64,000 nt of DNA from JBNKLG01 sp050292235 (GCA_050292235.1 JBNKLG010000004.1:1-64000); one strand, 5' to 3'. Counted from the first letter of the stretch, positions 17,862 to 28,350 are shown. The notes: a model not told the origin generated them from the letters alone. Program-made: numbers and translations.

Positions 17862-19127
17862 TCAGGGCTTGCTGATAATCAGCGAGGCATTGACACCGCC
17901 AAAACCAAACCCATTACACAAGGCATGCTCCAAAACCTGCCCCCGTGCCTGCTTGGGCACGAAGTCCAGATCCTGCATGGCTTCGTCGGCCTGCTCCATA
18001 TTCAGGGTTGGGGGCAGCAGGTCATTGATCACCGCCAGCGCGGTAAAGATGCTCTCGATACCACCAGCAGCACCCAACAGATGGCCAGTGGCAGATTTGG
18101 TCGAAGAGATCGGGATATTGGGCAAGCGATCACCAAACACCGCACGCAGACTGGCAATCTCCGCCGAATCACCCACGGGCGTGGAGGTGGCGTGGGCATT
18201 GATATAACCAATCGCCTCTGGGGCCAGCCCTGCCATGCGCAGGGCAGCGCGGATCGCGGCAGCGGCACCTGAACCATCAGGGCTGCCGGAGGTGATGTGA
18301 TAGGCATCCGCAGAGGTGCCGTAGCCGCTGATTATTGCCAGCGGTGTCGCGCCGCGTCGTTCAGCATGTTCCAGGGTTTCAATCACGATCAGTCCAGACC
18401 CCTCGCCCATGACGAAACCGTTTCGGTTGCTATCAAAGGGACGCGAGGCCTTCTCTGGGTGTTCGGATTCACTGCTCAAAGCCTTGAGCGCATTGAAGCT
18501 GGCCAGCGATAAGGGATCAACACAGGCTTCGGCACCACCCACCAGAGCGACTTCGGCCTCACCACTGCGGATGATGCGCATGCCGTCTCCAATGGCCTGT
18601 AGACTGGCCGCACAGGCGGTCACCGGACAACCGAGCGGGCCTTTGAAACCATACTTGATGGAGAGGTTTCCCGAGGCCATATTGGCCAGAAAAGCGGGTG
18701 CAGTAAAGGGGGAAATTCGTTTATAGCCCCGAGTCGTCAAGGTGGTCTGGGCCTGGGTTATGGTCGGAAAGCCACCAATACCCGTGGCGATGATGGTCGC
18801 AGTAGCCAGTTGCTCCGCCTCTGTCTGGGGAAACCAGTTGGCTTGAGTCAGCGCCTCTTGGGCAGCCGCCAGGGCGTAGACCGTGAACAGATCGAGTTTT
18901 TTCCGCTCTTTGGGTGCCACCACCTGGTCCAGGTCGAGACCTGCTTCAGGGTCATCGTCAACAGCGGGAACCAGTCCTGCGATCTTGATGGGGTCATCGG
19001 TCGTGTCGAACCGGTCAATCAGGCGAATGCCAGAGCGACCTCCGATCAGGCGCTGCCAAACTGGCTTGACACCCACACCCAGCGGGCTAATGATACCCAT
19101 TCCTGTGATAACGATTGGTGATTTCAT
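17862..19127 (-). CDS. Beta-ketoacyl-ACP synthase II (FabF-like)
   Basis: A condensing enzyme that extends acyl-ACP with malonyl-ACP. The catalytic triad is present: Cys172 in VTACAAS, His312 in NAHATST and His349 in SATGHLLGA. The length of 421 residues is usual. The frame is open to 19178, but the ATG at 19127 starts the conserved MKSPIVITGMG. It stands alone, away from any fab cluster, and is divergent from a TetR regulator, which suggests a regulated accessory FabF (membrane lipid adjustment or polyketide priming) rather than the housekeeping copy. Confidence 0.88.
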   Translation of the reverse strand: MKSPIVITGMGIISPLGVGVKPVWQRLIGGRSGIRLIDRFDTTDDPIKIAGLVPAVDDDPEAGLDLDQVVAPKERKKLDLFTVYALAAAQEALTQANWFPQTEAEQLATATIIATGIGGFPTITQAQTTLTTRGYKRISPFTAPAFLANMASGNLSIKYGFKGPLGCPVTACAASLQAIGDGMRIIRSGEAEVALVGGAEACVDPLSLASFNALKALSSESEHPEKASRPFDSNRNGFVMGEGSGLIVIETLEHAERRGATPLAIISGYGTSADAYHITSGSPDGSGAAAAIRAALRMAGLAPEAIGYINAHATSTPVGDSAEIASLRAVFGDRLPNIPISSTKSATGHLLGAAGGIESIFTALAVINDLLPPTLNMEQADEAMQDLDFVPKQARGQVLEHALCNGFGFGGVNASLIISKP

Positions 19128-19237
19128 TGATGCTTTAGGGTTCCAAATACCAGTTTTGAAGATACCATTCAGCACCATATGATCAAGATAATATTGAATG
19201 CCAAACTCTCATGACCTGTGAAGAATAAAAATAGACC

Positions 19238-19897
19238 ATGCCTTCTCCTACAGCCCGAAAAGAAAAATCCAAAAGCCTGATTCTGAACGCCGCCATTGAT
19301 CTCTTCTCCCGATACGGGTTTGAAAAGGTCTCGATTGGCCAGATCATGAAAGAGGCAAAGATGACACACGGGGCATTTTATGCCCATTTTAAGTCCAAAG
19401 AAGCGCTCTACCAGGCCTCATTTCTGGAAACACTAAAACGAAGCCGGGCCGCCCGATTGGTCAAGGGCCCCTTATCGATCAAACACCTGACCTCTCTGGT
19501 GACCAACTACTGGAATCTCAGTGAACTGGAGAGCAAAACCAAGCCGGGCCCGGAAACCATCCTCTTCAATGAGATCGGTAACAGCAACTCCAGTATCAAG
19601 TGTCTGTTCGAAGAGTCCTACGACCGGTTAAGAAAAATGATCGAAATCCGTATCGCAGCACTGATCAAACTCAAGCAACTGCCTTTCAAGCCGGATCGTG
19701 AACTGATCTCGGACAAATCCCGCGCCATTCTGGCTTCGCTGGTGGGAGCAGTAGCGGTTGCCAAGAACCTCTCCCAGGAAGAGGAGCGACGCCAAATCCT
19801 GGAGTCGACCCAGAAGCAGATCCTGAACATGCTGGGGGTTGCAGATAGCCACCGCCATCCAGGTGGAATGGATACTCTCCATACCCACAACAGCTGA
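19238..19897 (+). CDS. TetR-family transcriptional regulator
   Basis: A 219-residue repressor-type protein. The N-terminal helix-turn-helix runs from about 16 to 62 (VSIGQIMKEAKMTHGAFYAH, then FKSKEALY) and the C-terminal helical ligand domain is unassigned. It is divergent from the fabF-like gene with 110 bases between starts. That spacer holds a loose inverted pair CATTCA/TGAATG at 19166-19200. Control of the ketosynthase gene is the simplest reading. Confidence 0.88.
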   Translation: MPSPTARKEKSKSLILNAAIDLFSRYGFEKVSIGQIMKEAKMTHGAFYAHFKSKEALYQASFLETLKRSRAARLVKGPLSIKHLTSLVTNYWNLSELESKTKPGPETILFNEIGNSNSSIKCLFEESYDRLRKMIEIRIAALIKLKQLPFKPDRELISDKSRAILASLVGAVAVAKNLSQEEERRQILESTQKQILNMLGVADSHRHPGGMDTLHTHNS

Positions 19898-19932
19898 CTC
19901 TGCCTTTCCCGGGTCGGCATAGGGCACCCCGC

Positions 19933-22900
19933 CTACGTCGATGCTATCCTGACCTCCAGCGGTGTTGAAGTATCCAGATGCACATCGCGCTGCGGATAAG
20001 CAATGGAAATACCGGCGGCCTCGAACTTGGCATTGATCGCCAGATTGAGCTCACTGATGACCCGAATCCGATGATCCGCACTGGCCAGATAGCAGCGCAT
20101 CATGAGATTGAGGGTGTTGTCGCCAAAGCTGTCGAAACTGATCTGAGGCTCCGGCTCAGCCAGCACCCGATCACTCTTAGCTGCCACCTCCGCCAACAAA
20201 CTCAGGGCCAGTGCCACATCGGAACCATAGGCAATGCCAATGGGAATGCCGATGCGTGTCACGGAATCCGACAACGACCAGTTAAGCAGGCGTCCGGTGA
20301 TAAACTCCTTATTCGGCACCAGCAGCTCTTTCCGGTCGTAATTGGTGATGGTGGTCGCCCGAATCCGGATGCGCGACACCACGCCGGTGGTCTCACCCAC
20401 AGTCACCACATCCCCGACCCGCACCGGCCGTTCAAACAGGATGATGAGACCGCTGATAAAGTTGGCAATGATCTCTTGCAGACCAAAACCGATACCCACG
20501 CCCAGGGCCGCCACCAGCCATTGAATCTCCGACCAGCTGCCGCCCACCAGAGAGAAGATGAAAGCCAGGCCGACCCCAATCACAGCGTACTGGGTCAAAG
20601 CCTGATAGGCGTAACGGGTTCCGGAGTTGACCGCTAACCTTTTCATCATCAGGATGTTGATCACACTGGGCAGGCTACGGGCAGCCACAGCGGTCACCAC
20701 GGCCACGATCAGCGCCAGCAGCAGATCATCCAGGGTCACCGATTCCAGAATTTTCTGGTCACCGACGGTCAGGGTCTGCTGCCAGAGCACTACCTTGGTG
20801 AACAGTGAAAAGGCAGGCAACACCGCCGACCAGATCCCCCAAAGGCCCAGCAGAAAGGCCAGCTGGATAAAGATGTGCAGGAGCTTGCGACTCTGCTGAT
20901 CAATGGCCTCCAGGTCCAGAGCCTCCTCTTCTACCGGGGGCAGGCCGGTCTCCTCCCCCACCACCTCCGCTGTTTCCTGGCGGGCCGCCATACGCTCTGC
21001 CATAGCGGTCCGCCGGGCCTGCTTTAAACGGGTCAGGAACCAGCGCATGATGGTCTCATGGGCCACCACCAGTGCCAGGATGTACAAAAGGCTATAGAAC
21101 AGACTGCGCATCAACATGCCGGCGGTATAGTAATAGCCAATCAGGCTCATCCCCGCCAGCACCAGAGGCACACCAACCGCCAGGGCATACCAAAGATAGC
21201 GGGTCCGGTTCATCACACCGTTGGGATTACGCTGCATCAGGGGTACCAACACCCCGGTTTTCAGGCTGAAAACCCGCGCCAGGAAATGGCCCAGTCCCAA
21301 CAGCATCAGGATAAAGGCCAAACGGCTTACCCCCATGGTTTCATGACCCAGAGCCTGAGGTGAGGACATCATGACCACCAGAACGGTGACCATGATGACC
21401 AGAATCAACCAGCGGGTCTGTCGTTGCAGCAGGCGCACGCTCTGACGGGGCCAATGAAAATGGCGCTCTGCGATCCCCTTGGGCTCACAAAGCAGCCAGC
21501 AAAACCGCAACATCAACAGAGTGGGTGCCAGCAGAAGCAGATAATGGGATAACCACTGTACGCCAGCCGCATTCGGCCCCTGCTGCAACAACCAGCCCAG
21601 AATCGCCATGAGCAAAGGCCAGGTTGCTGCCCGCAACAGGGTAACGAGCAGTGCCCGCAAGGTATAGACAAAGCAATCCCGGATGAAATCGTTGACCAGA
21701 TTGCCACTCTCCAGGACATCCCGGCGCCAGCGGGGCATCTGCCAAAAGAGGAGGATGACCAGCAACAGAAGCGGCGTCTGCATGGCATTGGCCTGCATTT
21801 GCCCCCAGGCATTGTCCAAAAAAGCCCGCCAACGATGTGGGGTTAATATATCTTTCACCTCAACAGGGAGAGACGCCACAATGTCCAGACTGAAGGGCTG
21901 AACACTTCGAATCCAAAGCAGGTGTTCCGTCAGAAATTGCTCATAATTGGAGATGAGTTCAATCAGCTGACGCTCGGTATAATCCAGCTCTACCAGCCGA
22001 CGCAGATAGTCCCCTTCCACCGCAACAGTTTTATCCAGCAGGTCTTTACGGGACTGCATCAGTGTTTTCAGTTCATCCATGGGGGGTTGTTGATCTTCAG
22101 GCACCGTGGCCAGCAACTCGGCCATGGCCTGCCCCAGATTACCCAGGGCTTTGCGCTCATCGATATAGCGAATCTGACGCAGTCCGATATCTGCCGTCAA
22201 TTCCTCACGCTGGGCTACGCTACGGCGTAGCTTCTGGGCATCCATGAGGCCGCGACGCTCTTCGAACAGTACCTGCCCCAGGATGACACTCAATCCGGCA
22301 ATCTCGGTCTTTTGGCGGGTGCTTTTAAAATCCGATTCCAATTGCTGGAGCTGGGCCTTGTGCTGATTGATCAGGGTATCGATCTCAGCCATCGCCGCCA
22401 CACTCTGGCGGATACGCTGAATCAGTTGTGTATTCGTCTCCGCCAGCGTGCGCAATAGGGGATGTTTACTGGCCGCATCCTGTTGCGCTGCCTTAACTTT
22501 GGCCAAATCCTCGCTCATCGCGGCCTGGCGTTGCTGCGTAACATAATCCTGAAGCAATGCCACCCCCTCACTGGCCGATGCCAGATCCCGTGCCAGCTTG
22601 TCACGACGCAGTTGCAACAACTGCTGGCGAACCGGCATGCCCAGCAACTCCTGATCCAGCGTCTGAATCTCCAGCTGTAACCGCTGTCGCGTGATGCGAT
22701 AGGCCCACTGCGCTGCATCCTGGTGGGCACTGTCCAGACTGGTATCCGGGGGGGCTGACAGCGCCTGACCAACCTGATCCAGTTCGGCCTTAAGCATCGC
22801 TCGCCGCTGTTGTACCTCTTTGGGACGAATCAGTTGATTTTCAATCTCATCATCCACTTCGGCCAAGGCGGTTTGCGCCGCCGATCGCCGTGTTTGCTCT

Positions 22901-23298
22901 TTCAAGAGAATCTGCTCCAAAGCCTCCAGCGGTATCTTGTTGTCGATACCCAGGGATTTCAGGCTCTGTTTCTTTGGTACCTCTGCCAATTGCGAACGCA
23001 ACCGTTCTACCTCTTTAAGGGCAGATTGCTGTTTTTCCTCCAGCGAACCGAGGTTTTTTTGAAGACCCTGCAACGCCTCGAGTTCGGTCTGGACCTTGCG
23101 ATAATCATTGAGCACAGCAGCACGGGCGGATTCACTCAACCCTTCGTTGGCCTCAGCCTCTTTGATCCGCGTCTCGATCATGTCTGGAGTAATACCCAGT
23201 TCGTCCATGACTGGCAGCGGATCAGCTGCCAAGGGGGAGATCATCAGCCAAAAAGTGACGAAGAGGAGAAACAATGGGCGCATGGAAAAGGTCAGCAT
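19933..23298 (-). CDS. MscK/KefA-like mechanosensitive channel
   Basis: A 1121-residue inner-membrane channel for osmotic downshock. A Sec signal peptide occupies about 1-25, followed by a long periplasmic alpha-helical, coiled-coil region (about 30-480) rich in Leu, Glu and Gln. A series of membrane segments follows from about 515, then a cytoplasmic stretch at 760-810 and the MscS core at about 920-1110. The pore-helix region has GVGIGFGLQEIIANFISG and the beta domain has RPVRVGDVVTVG. Size and layout fit MscK rather than small MscS. The ATG at 23298 is used; one at 23283 is also possible. Confidence 0.9.
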   Translation of the reverse strand: MLTFSMRPLFLLFVTFWLMISPLAADPLPVMDELGITPDMIETRIKEAEANEGLSESARAAVLNDYRKVQTELEALQGLQKNLGSLEEKQQSALKEVERLRSQLAEVPKKQSLKSLGIDNKIPLEALEQILLKEQTRRSAAQTALAEVDDEIENQLIRPKEVQQRRAMLKAELDQVGQALSAPPDTSLDSAHQDAAQWAYRITRQRLQLEIQTLDQELLGMPVRQQLLQLRRDKLARDLASASEGVALLQDYVTQQRQAAMSEDLAKVKAAQQDAASKHPLLRTLAETNTQLIQRIRQSVAAMAEIDTLINQHKAQLQQLESDFKSTRQKTEIAGLSVILGQVLFEERRGLMDAQKLRRSVAQREELTADIGLRQIRYIDERKALGNLGQAMAELLATVPEDQQPPMDELKTLMQSRKDLLDKTVAVEGDYLRRLVELDYTERQLIELISNYEQFLTEHLLWIRSVQPFSLDIVASLPVEVKDILTPHRWRAFLDNAWGQMQANAMQTPLLLLVILLFWQMPRWRRDVLESGNLVNDFIRDCFVYTLRALLVTLLRAATWPLLMAILGWLLQQGPNAAGVQWLSHYLLLLAPTLLMLRFCWLLCEPKGIAERHFHWPRQSVRLLQRQTRWLILVIMVTVLVVMMSSPQALGHETMGVSRLAFILMLLGLGHFLARVFSLKTGVLVPLMQRNPNGVMNRTRYLWYALAVGVPLVLAGMSLIGYYYTAGMLMRSLFYSLLYILALVVAHETIMRWFLTRLKQARRTAMAERMAARQETAEVVGEETGLPPVEEEALDLEAIDQQSRKLLHIFIQLAFLLGLWGIWSAVLPAFSLFTKVVLWQQTLTVGDQKILESVTLDDLLLALIVAVVTAVAARSLPSVINILMMKRLAVNSGTRYAYQALTQYAVIGVGLAFIFSLVGGSWSEIQWLVAALGVGIGFGLQEIIANFISGLIILFERPVRVGDVVTVGETTGVVSRIRIRATTITNYDRKELLVPNKEFITGRLLNWSLSDSVTRIGIPIGIAYGSDVALALSLLAEVAAKSDRVLAEPEPQISFDSFGDNTLNLMMRCYLASADHRIRVISELNLAINAKFEAAGISIAYPQRDVHLDTSTPLEVRIAST

Positions 23299-23499
23299 GT
23301 GATCTCAGCGGACAAATAGGCGATTGACGGACCGAACAGAATAGACAGTCTATCCGGGAATGCCCTGTCCCGGAATATTTGATGCCCATCGCGAAACAGG
23401 AAGGTCCAACTGAGGTAACATCTGGCGCTTGCCCAAGTGATCCCAGACACACCGGCACCACCAGCTGATTCGAATGGCAAACCCCGAGGAGAATGGCCC

Positions 23500-24647
23500 G
23501 TGACCGCCAACCTGGCTAAACGCATGCAGCAGATCCGCCCCTTTGAAGTGATGCGCATCCTGGGCCGCGCCAGGGAGCTGGAAGCGGCTGGTCGTGACAT
23601 TGTGCACATGGAGGTCGGGGAGCCGGACTTCCCCACCCCAACGCCCATCGTTGAAGCCGGTATTGCCGCTCTGCAGGCGGGCCATCATCACTACACGCCT
23701 GCCACAGGCCTTCCGGCATTACGCCAGGCCGTCGCCAACCATTATGCCCATGACTACGGGCTGCAGATCGACCCCACGCGCATCCTGATCACACCTGGCT
23801 CTTCAGCTGCCTTGCAATTGATCCTGACGCTGCTGGTGAATCCCGGCGACCGGGTCTTGCTCACTGATCCCGGCTACCCCTGCAACCGCCATTTTGTCGT
23901 CTGTTTGAATGGCGAACCCTTCAATCTGCCAGTGACAGCGAATCAAGGCTACCAACCCAGCGTGGAACAGGTATCCCAGGCCTGGAGCCAGCAGTGCCGG
24001 GCTTTGCTGCTGGCCAGCCCCGCCAATCCCACCGGAGCCCTGTTATCCCGTCCCCATGCCCAAGCCTTGCTGGATGTCACCCAACCCCGGGGAGGGCATC
24101 TGATTGTGGATGAGATCTACCAGGGACTGGTCTACGAAGGGGACGCATTCACGGCGTTGGAGCTGAGTGATGAGGTGGTGGTCGTCAACAGCTTTTCAAA
24201 ATATTACGGCATGACCGGCTGGCGCAGAATCTCTACCTGGCAGCACCCACGCCAGCACAGCATGCCGCCCTGGCCGCTTTCAGGTCAGAGATAGGCGAGA
24301 TCCTGGCCCAGCGACGAGAGGCCTTCCGGCAGCGGCGTGATTTCCTTCAACCCGCGCTGGAGTCTCTGGGCTTTCGCTTCCCCTCGCCCCCCCGGGGTGC
24401 TTTCTACCTCTACGCCGATGCCAGCACACTCTGCGCGGACAGTTTTGTCTTCTGTCAACGACTGTTGGAAGAGGCGGGGGTGGCGATCACACCTGGACGG
24501 GACTTCGGTGTCTTTCAGGCCAGCCAACATCTGCGTTTTGCCTACACCCAGCCCCTGGAACGCCTGGCCGAGGGCGTGCGGCGCATCGGTAACTTCATCG
24601 GCCACGACATCATGATTGGCGATGGATACGCTCTTTCAGTGCATTAA
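23500..24647 (+). pseudogene. Class I/II aminotransferase broken by an internal deletion
   Basis: A PLP aminotransferase of the aspartate aminotransferase fold. The first part, to about 24225, is normal: HYTPATGLPALR, the cofactor Asp/Tyr region VDEIYQGLVY and the lysine in SFSKYYGMTGWR. Directly after GWR the frame is wrong and stops at 24294. In another frame the homologous protein resumes at 24228 as NLYLAAPTPAQHAAL and continues through GVAITPGRDFG to a stop at 24647. Homologues have about 19 residues between these blocks, so some 55 bases seem to be missing. The start is taken as GTG 23500, which has a strong GGAG; GTG 23437 is an alternative. The tail overlaps the convergent GGDEF gene by 38 bases. 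True decay or an assembly error are both possible. Confidence 0.8.
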
Positions 24648-26925
24648 CGTGATGCAAGAGATCTGATTTTACCGACATCAAGGTGAACAACTGGTCACGT
24701 ATTCCCTCAACATCTCCCTGCCGATGCCGGTCAATCAGCCCAAGAGCCAATTCATGAATCTGGCGGTGGCTGTCACCGATCTTGGGATACTCCGGCATCT
24801 GACTATAACGCCTGCCCTCGCCATAATACCAACGCCCAAAACGGCACTGTTCGTGGTTCAAAGTCGGCAGGTTGGCGTCACCCCCTTCCTGACTCAGATA
24901 GTCTTGAACCCGGGACACCCAGTGATCATGGTAATGCGCCACGATCAGTAAAGGCAGATCCTCCCGGCGCCAATAACCCACCTGATCCTTGCGCCAAACC
25001 GGGTCGGGCTCGAAGCGAGCCAACCAACCAGGTATCTCATTGGCCGTCATGGGGCTGGTAATACCCTGACCCTGGGCATAACGACACCCCAACATAGACA
25101 GGGCCAGAGCATGGTGGGGGGTCACTACGCCCTCGGCAACGACCTCAAGCTGAAAGGCACGACCCAGGCCGATGATGGATTCCACCAGCGCCAGGGCCTC
25201 TTCATCATCCAGCATATCCTCCACCAAGGTGGGCGCGATCTTCAGCCCATCCACATGGAGGCGGCGAAAAAATGCCAGGGAAGAGTACCCCTGACCAAAA
25301 CCATCCAGAAACACAGAAATCCCGAGATCACGACACTGGCTCCGCAACTCGACCAGACCATCAAGGTCCTCCAGCGCCAATGTCTCGCATACCCCCAGAC
25401 CAATAGTCCCAGCCTCAAGCCCGGGGTGGTGCTGTTGCTGTCGGCGCAGGACTTCCAACACACCTTTTGAACGCAACCGCGGAGCAGAAATATCCAAGTT
25501 CAACTTAGATTCCAAACCCGCCTTTTTCCAACGGGCTTGTTGGTTATAGAGCTCGGCCAATGCCCAACTATCCAGTGTCTCTGCCAGTTTTTCACCACCC
25601 ATCAGAGGCAAAAAGTATTCTGGCCTCAAAAGTTGGCCACTCTCTGGATGGCGCCAATACAGCAAGGCCTCAATCCCAGCCACCCGCTCGTTGATCAAGT
25701 CCACAATCGGTTGATAAAGCAATTCAAACTCGCCTTGGGCCTGAGCCTGGGCAACACGGGATTCAGCAACATGTTGGCGCTGATCCGCATCATCCAGCAG
25801 GGGGTCGTAAAGGTGATAGCGATTTTTCCCGGCCCGCTTTGCCCGATACATGGCTTGATCGGCACAATGCAACAATTGATCAGCCTCAACCTCCAGCTCT
25901 GGGTAAATGACGGCCCCCAGACTGGCTGAAACCTGCACCTCGACTTCGCCTATCGGACAGGGGGCCGCCAGGACCTGAACAATTCGGGCCAGCATCTGTT
26001 CACACTCTGTTTGACCCTGAACATCCACCAGCAACAAGACAAACTCATCCCCCCCTAAACGCGCCACTGTATCGTGTGAACGCACACAGGCTTGCATCCG
26101 ATGCGCCATCTCCAATAGCAAGCGATCACCCGCCTCATGGCCGTGATCATCATTCACCGCCTTAAAGCCATCAAGGTCCAAGTAGGCCAACACCAGCTGA
26201 GAGCCAGACCGAGAGGCTTGAGACATGGCCCGATATAAACGATCCGTCAACAGGGCTCGGTTAGGCAATCCCGTCAGGCTATCGTGATGAGCCAAACGCT
26301 CCAAACGTAATTGCTGTTGGCGTTCCTGGGTCGCATCCCGAAAGATACCAACATATTTCCGTACCTGCCCTTTTCCATCCTGTACCGCAGTGATGGTCAA
26401 TTGCTCCGCGTATTCCCGCCCGTTTTTATGGCGATTCCAGAGATATCCTTTCCAGTAGCCTTTCTCTTGCAAGGATGTCCAGAGTTGCTGGTAGAAATCC
26501 TTCGTCTGCCTGCCTGAGCGCAGTAGCCGCGGATTTTTGCCCAACACCTCTTCCCGTTCATAACCGGTAATCTCGGTAAAGGCCTTATTGACATCAAGGA
26601 TCCTGGCCTGAGCGTCGGTAATGCAGATCGCATCGTAACTGTAATGAAAAACGCTACCCGCCTGCCGTAATTGCTGGGCATTGGCCTTTACTGCCCGGCC
26701 AGAACGGATCGATACCCATAGGGCAACCAACAAAAGAACGAAGAAAACAAGGGCTAAAGTCGTCCAGATTGGCCAGTGATCCTGCCATGGGGAATCAAGA
26801 CCGTTCCCCGCCGACAAAGAGGGCGAAAACCAGAAAAACAGAGCCCACGCCAGTGACATGGAGCGCGGTTTGCCCATGCATATCCCAGAAAAAAAACAAC
26901 CGCGCAGGGTTTTCATCAAAGTCAT
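24610..26925 (-). CDS. PAS-GGDEF-degenerate EAL-CZB signalling protein
   Basis: A 771-residue c-di-GMP protein. A membrane segment at about 52-73 is followed by a PAS domain (88-200) and a GGDEF domain (205-375) with intact GGDEF at 291-295 and an inhibitory RxxD site at 282-285. The EAL domain (395-640) keeps EAL at 419-421 but has lost other catalytic residues: DDFG is DGFG, KID is KIA, the ELTE glutamate is Gly and the Asn of the NLS block is Asp. The C-terminal 110 residues match a CZB zinc-binding domain (His664-668 cluster, Cys694 before GRWYYGEG, His720 and His724). It probably synthesises c-di-GMP under zinc or redox control, with EAL serving as a binding module. The exact start is uncertain (26925 or 26877). 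Confidence 0.87.
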   Translation of the reverse strand: MTLMKTLRGCFFSGICMGKPRSMSLAWALFFWFSPSLSAGNGLDSPWQDHWPIWTTLALVFFVLLLVALWVSIRSGRAVKANAQQLRQAGSVFHYSYDAICITDAQARILDVNKAFTEITGYEREEVLGKNPRLLRSGRQTKDFYQQLWTSLQEKGYWKGYLWNRHKNGREYAEQLTITAVQDGKGQVRKYVGIFRDATQERQQQLRLERLAHHDSLTGLPNRALLTDRLYRAMSQASRSGSQLVLAYLDLDGFKAVNDDHGHEAGDRLLLEMAHRMQACVRSHDTVARLGGDEFVLLLVDVQGQTECEQMLARIVQVLAAPCPIGEVEVQVSASLGAVIYPELEVEADQLLHCADQAMYRAKRAGKNRYHLYDPLLDDADQRQHVAESRVAQAQAQGEFELLYQPIVDLINERVAGIEALLYWRHPESGQLLRPEYFLPLMGGEKLAETLDSWALAELYNQQARWKKAGLESKLNLDISAPRLRSKGVLEVLRRQQQHHPGLEAGTIGLGVCETLALEDLDGLVELRSQCRDLGISVFLDGFGQGYSSLAFFRRLHVDGLKIAPTLVEDMLDDEEALALVESIIGLGRAFQLEVVAEGVVTPHHALALSMLGCRYAQGQGITSPMTANEIPGWLARFEPDPVWRKDQVGYWRREDLPLLIVAHYHDHWVSRVQDYLSQEGGDANLPTLNHEQCRFGRWYYGEGRRYSQMPEYPKIGDSHRQIHELALGLIDRHRQGDVEGIRDQLFTLMSVKSDLLHHVNALKERIHRQS

Positions 26926-27089
26926 TCAACTACTTTTAACGCAGAAACCGCAAAAGTGGAACGACTAAAAACCTGAATTTCTAAGGTATTAAGCCATTTA
27001 ATCTCGGTATTCGGGGGGATATTGGTGAATCATCCGGCTCTCTGGACAAATACCATCTGTTGACAAAGAAAGCCGCACCACTCAGCCCA

Positions 27090-28259
27090 TCAGGCATCGC
27101 CACCAAAAAGGTCTCGGCTATAGACCTTATCCTTGACATCCTCAAGATCGGAGGTCATCCGGTTTGCAATAATGATGTCGGCCTCGGCCTTGAAAGCCAC
27201 CAGATCGTTGACCACCGGGGAGTTGAAGAAGGTGGCATCAGCAAGCACCGGCTCATAGACAATCACTTTGATGCCCTTGGCCTTGATGCGTTTCATGATG
27301 CCCTGAATACTGGAGGCGCGGAAGTTGTCTGAACCGGACTTCATGATCAAACGGTGAACCCCAACCACCTTGGGGTTCTGGCGAATGATACTGTCTGCAA
27401 CGAAGTCTTTTCGCGTGGTATTGGCATCCACAATGGCGCGAATCAAATTCTGCGGCACCTCACTGTAATTGGCCAATAGTTGCTTGGTATCTTTGGGCAG
27501 ACAATAGCCCCCATACCCAAAACTGGGGTTGTTGTAGTGGGTTCCAATACGGGGATCCAGACAAACGCCCTCAATGATATGGCGGCTATCGAGGCCATGG
27601 GTCTCGGCATAGGTATCCAGTTCATTAAAATAGGCCACGCGCATAGCCAGATAGGTATTGGCAAACAGCTTGATCGCCTCAGCCTCGGTGGAATCGGTAA
27701 AGATTGTGGGAATCTCTGTTTTCAAAGCACCCTGTTTTAACAGATCGGCAAACACATGGGCCCGATCAGACTGCCCGCCAATCACAATGCGGGAGGGATA
27801 AAGATTGTCGTATAGGGCTCTGCCTTCTCGTAGGAACTCAGGGGAGAAAATCAGATTTTCCGTACCAAACTCTTTTCGGGCCTTGGCCGTAAAACCCACG
27901 GGAATAGTGGATTTAATCACCATTAAGGCATCAGGATTAATCCGCGCCACATCACGAATCACCGCCTCCACGCTGCGGGTATTGAAATAATTGGTTTCCG
28001 GATCGTAATCCGTCGGCGTGGCAATGATGACAAAATCGGCACCGGCATAGGCATCCTCCGGATCCAGGGTGGCACGAAAATCCAGGGGCTTATTTTGCAA
28101 ATAATCCTCGATCTCGGCATCGACAATGGGCGAACGCCTTTGGTTCAGCAGATCAACTTTGTCAGCAACGATATCCAGGGCAACAACGGTATTATGCCGT
28201 GCCAACAGGACGGCATTGGAAAGACCTACATAACCGGTTCCGGCAATGGCAATTTTCAT
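27090..28259 (-). CDS. ugd: UDP-glucose 6-dehydrogenase
   Basis: Oxidises UDP-glucose to UDP-glucuronate with two NAD+, giving an acidic capsule precursor. 389 residues. The N-terminal Rossmann motif is GTGYVGLSNA and the catalytic cysteine lies in FGYGGYCLPKDT. The ATG at 28259 is chosen over the upstream 28292 start because the protein family begins MKIAIAGTG, with AGGA just upstream. It heads the run of sugar-nucleotide genes; rfbC lies 91 bases upstream on the same strand. Confidence 0.95.
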   Translation of the reverse strand: MKIAIAGTGYVGLSNAVLLARHNTVVALDIVADKVDLLNQRRSPIVDAEIEDYLQNKPLDFRATLDPEDAYAGADFVIIATPTDYDPETNYFNTRSVEAVIRDVARINPDALMVIKSTIPVGFTAKARKEFGTENLIFSPEFLREGRALYDNLYPSRIVIGGQSDRAHVFADLLKQGALKTEIPTIFTDSTEAEAIKLFANTYLAMRVAYFNELDTYAETHGLDSRHIIEGVCLDPRIGTHYNNPSFGYGGYCLPKDTKQLLANYSEVPQNLIRAIVDANTTRKDFVADSIIRQNPKVVGVHRLIMKSGSDNFRASSIQGIMKRIKAKGIKVIVYEPVLADATFFNSPVVNDLVAFKAEADIIIANRMTSDLEDVKDKVYSRDLFGGDA

Positions 28260-28350
28260 CGGGGTTCCTAAATTTGGTGGAATCAATAACAATGCCCTGA
28301 CATGGTAAGACAGCGCATTTGGGCAGTCATGAGAGCGCTCTAAGTCTCAT

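Noticed and set aside
19166..19200. CATTCA/TGAATG pair between fabF-like and tetR genes as a TetR operator
   Set aside because: Arms are only 6 bases and 23 bases apart, longer than usual TetR sites; too weak to list separately.
23353..23374. 7-base hairpin TCCGGGA/TCCCGGA between the channel gene and the aminotransferase
   Set aside because: It lies in a divergent promoter region, with no T-run and no known role; could be chance.
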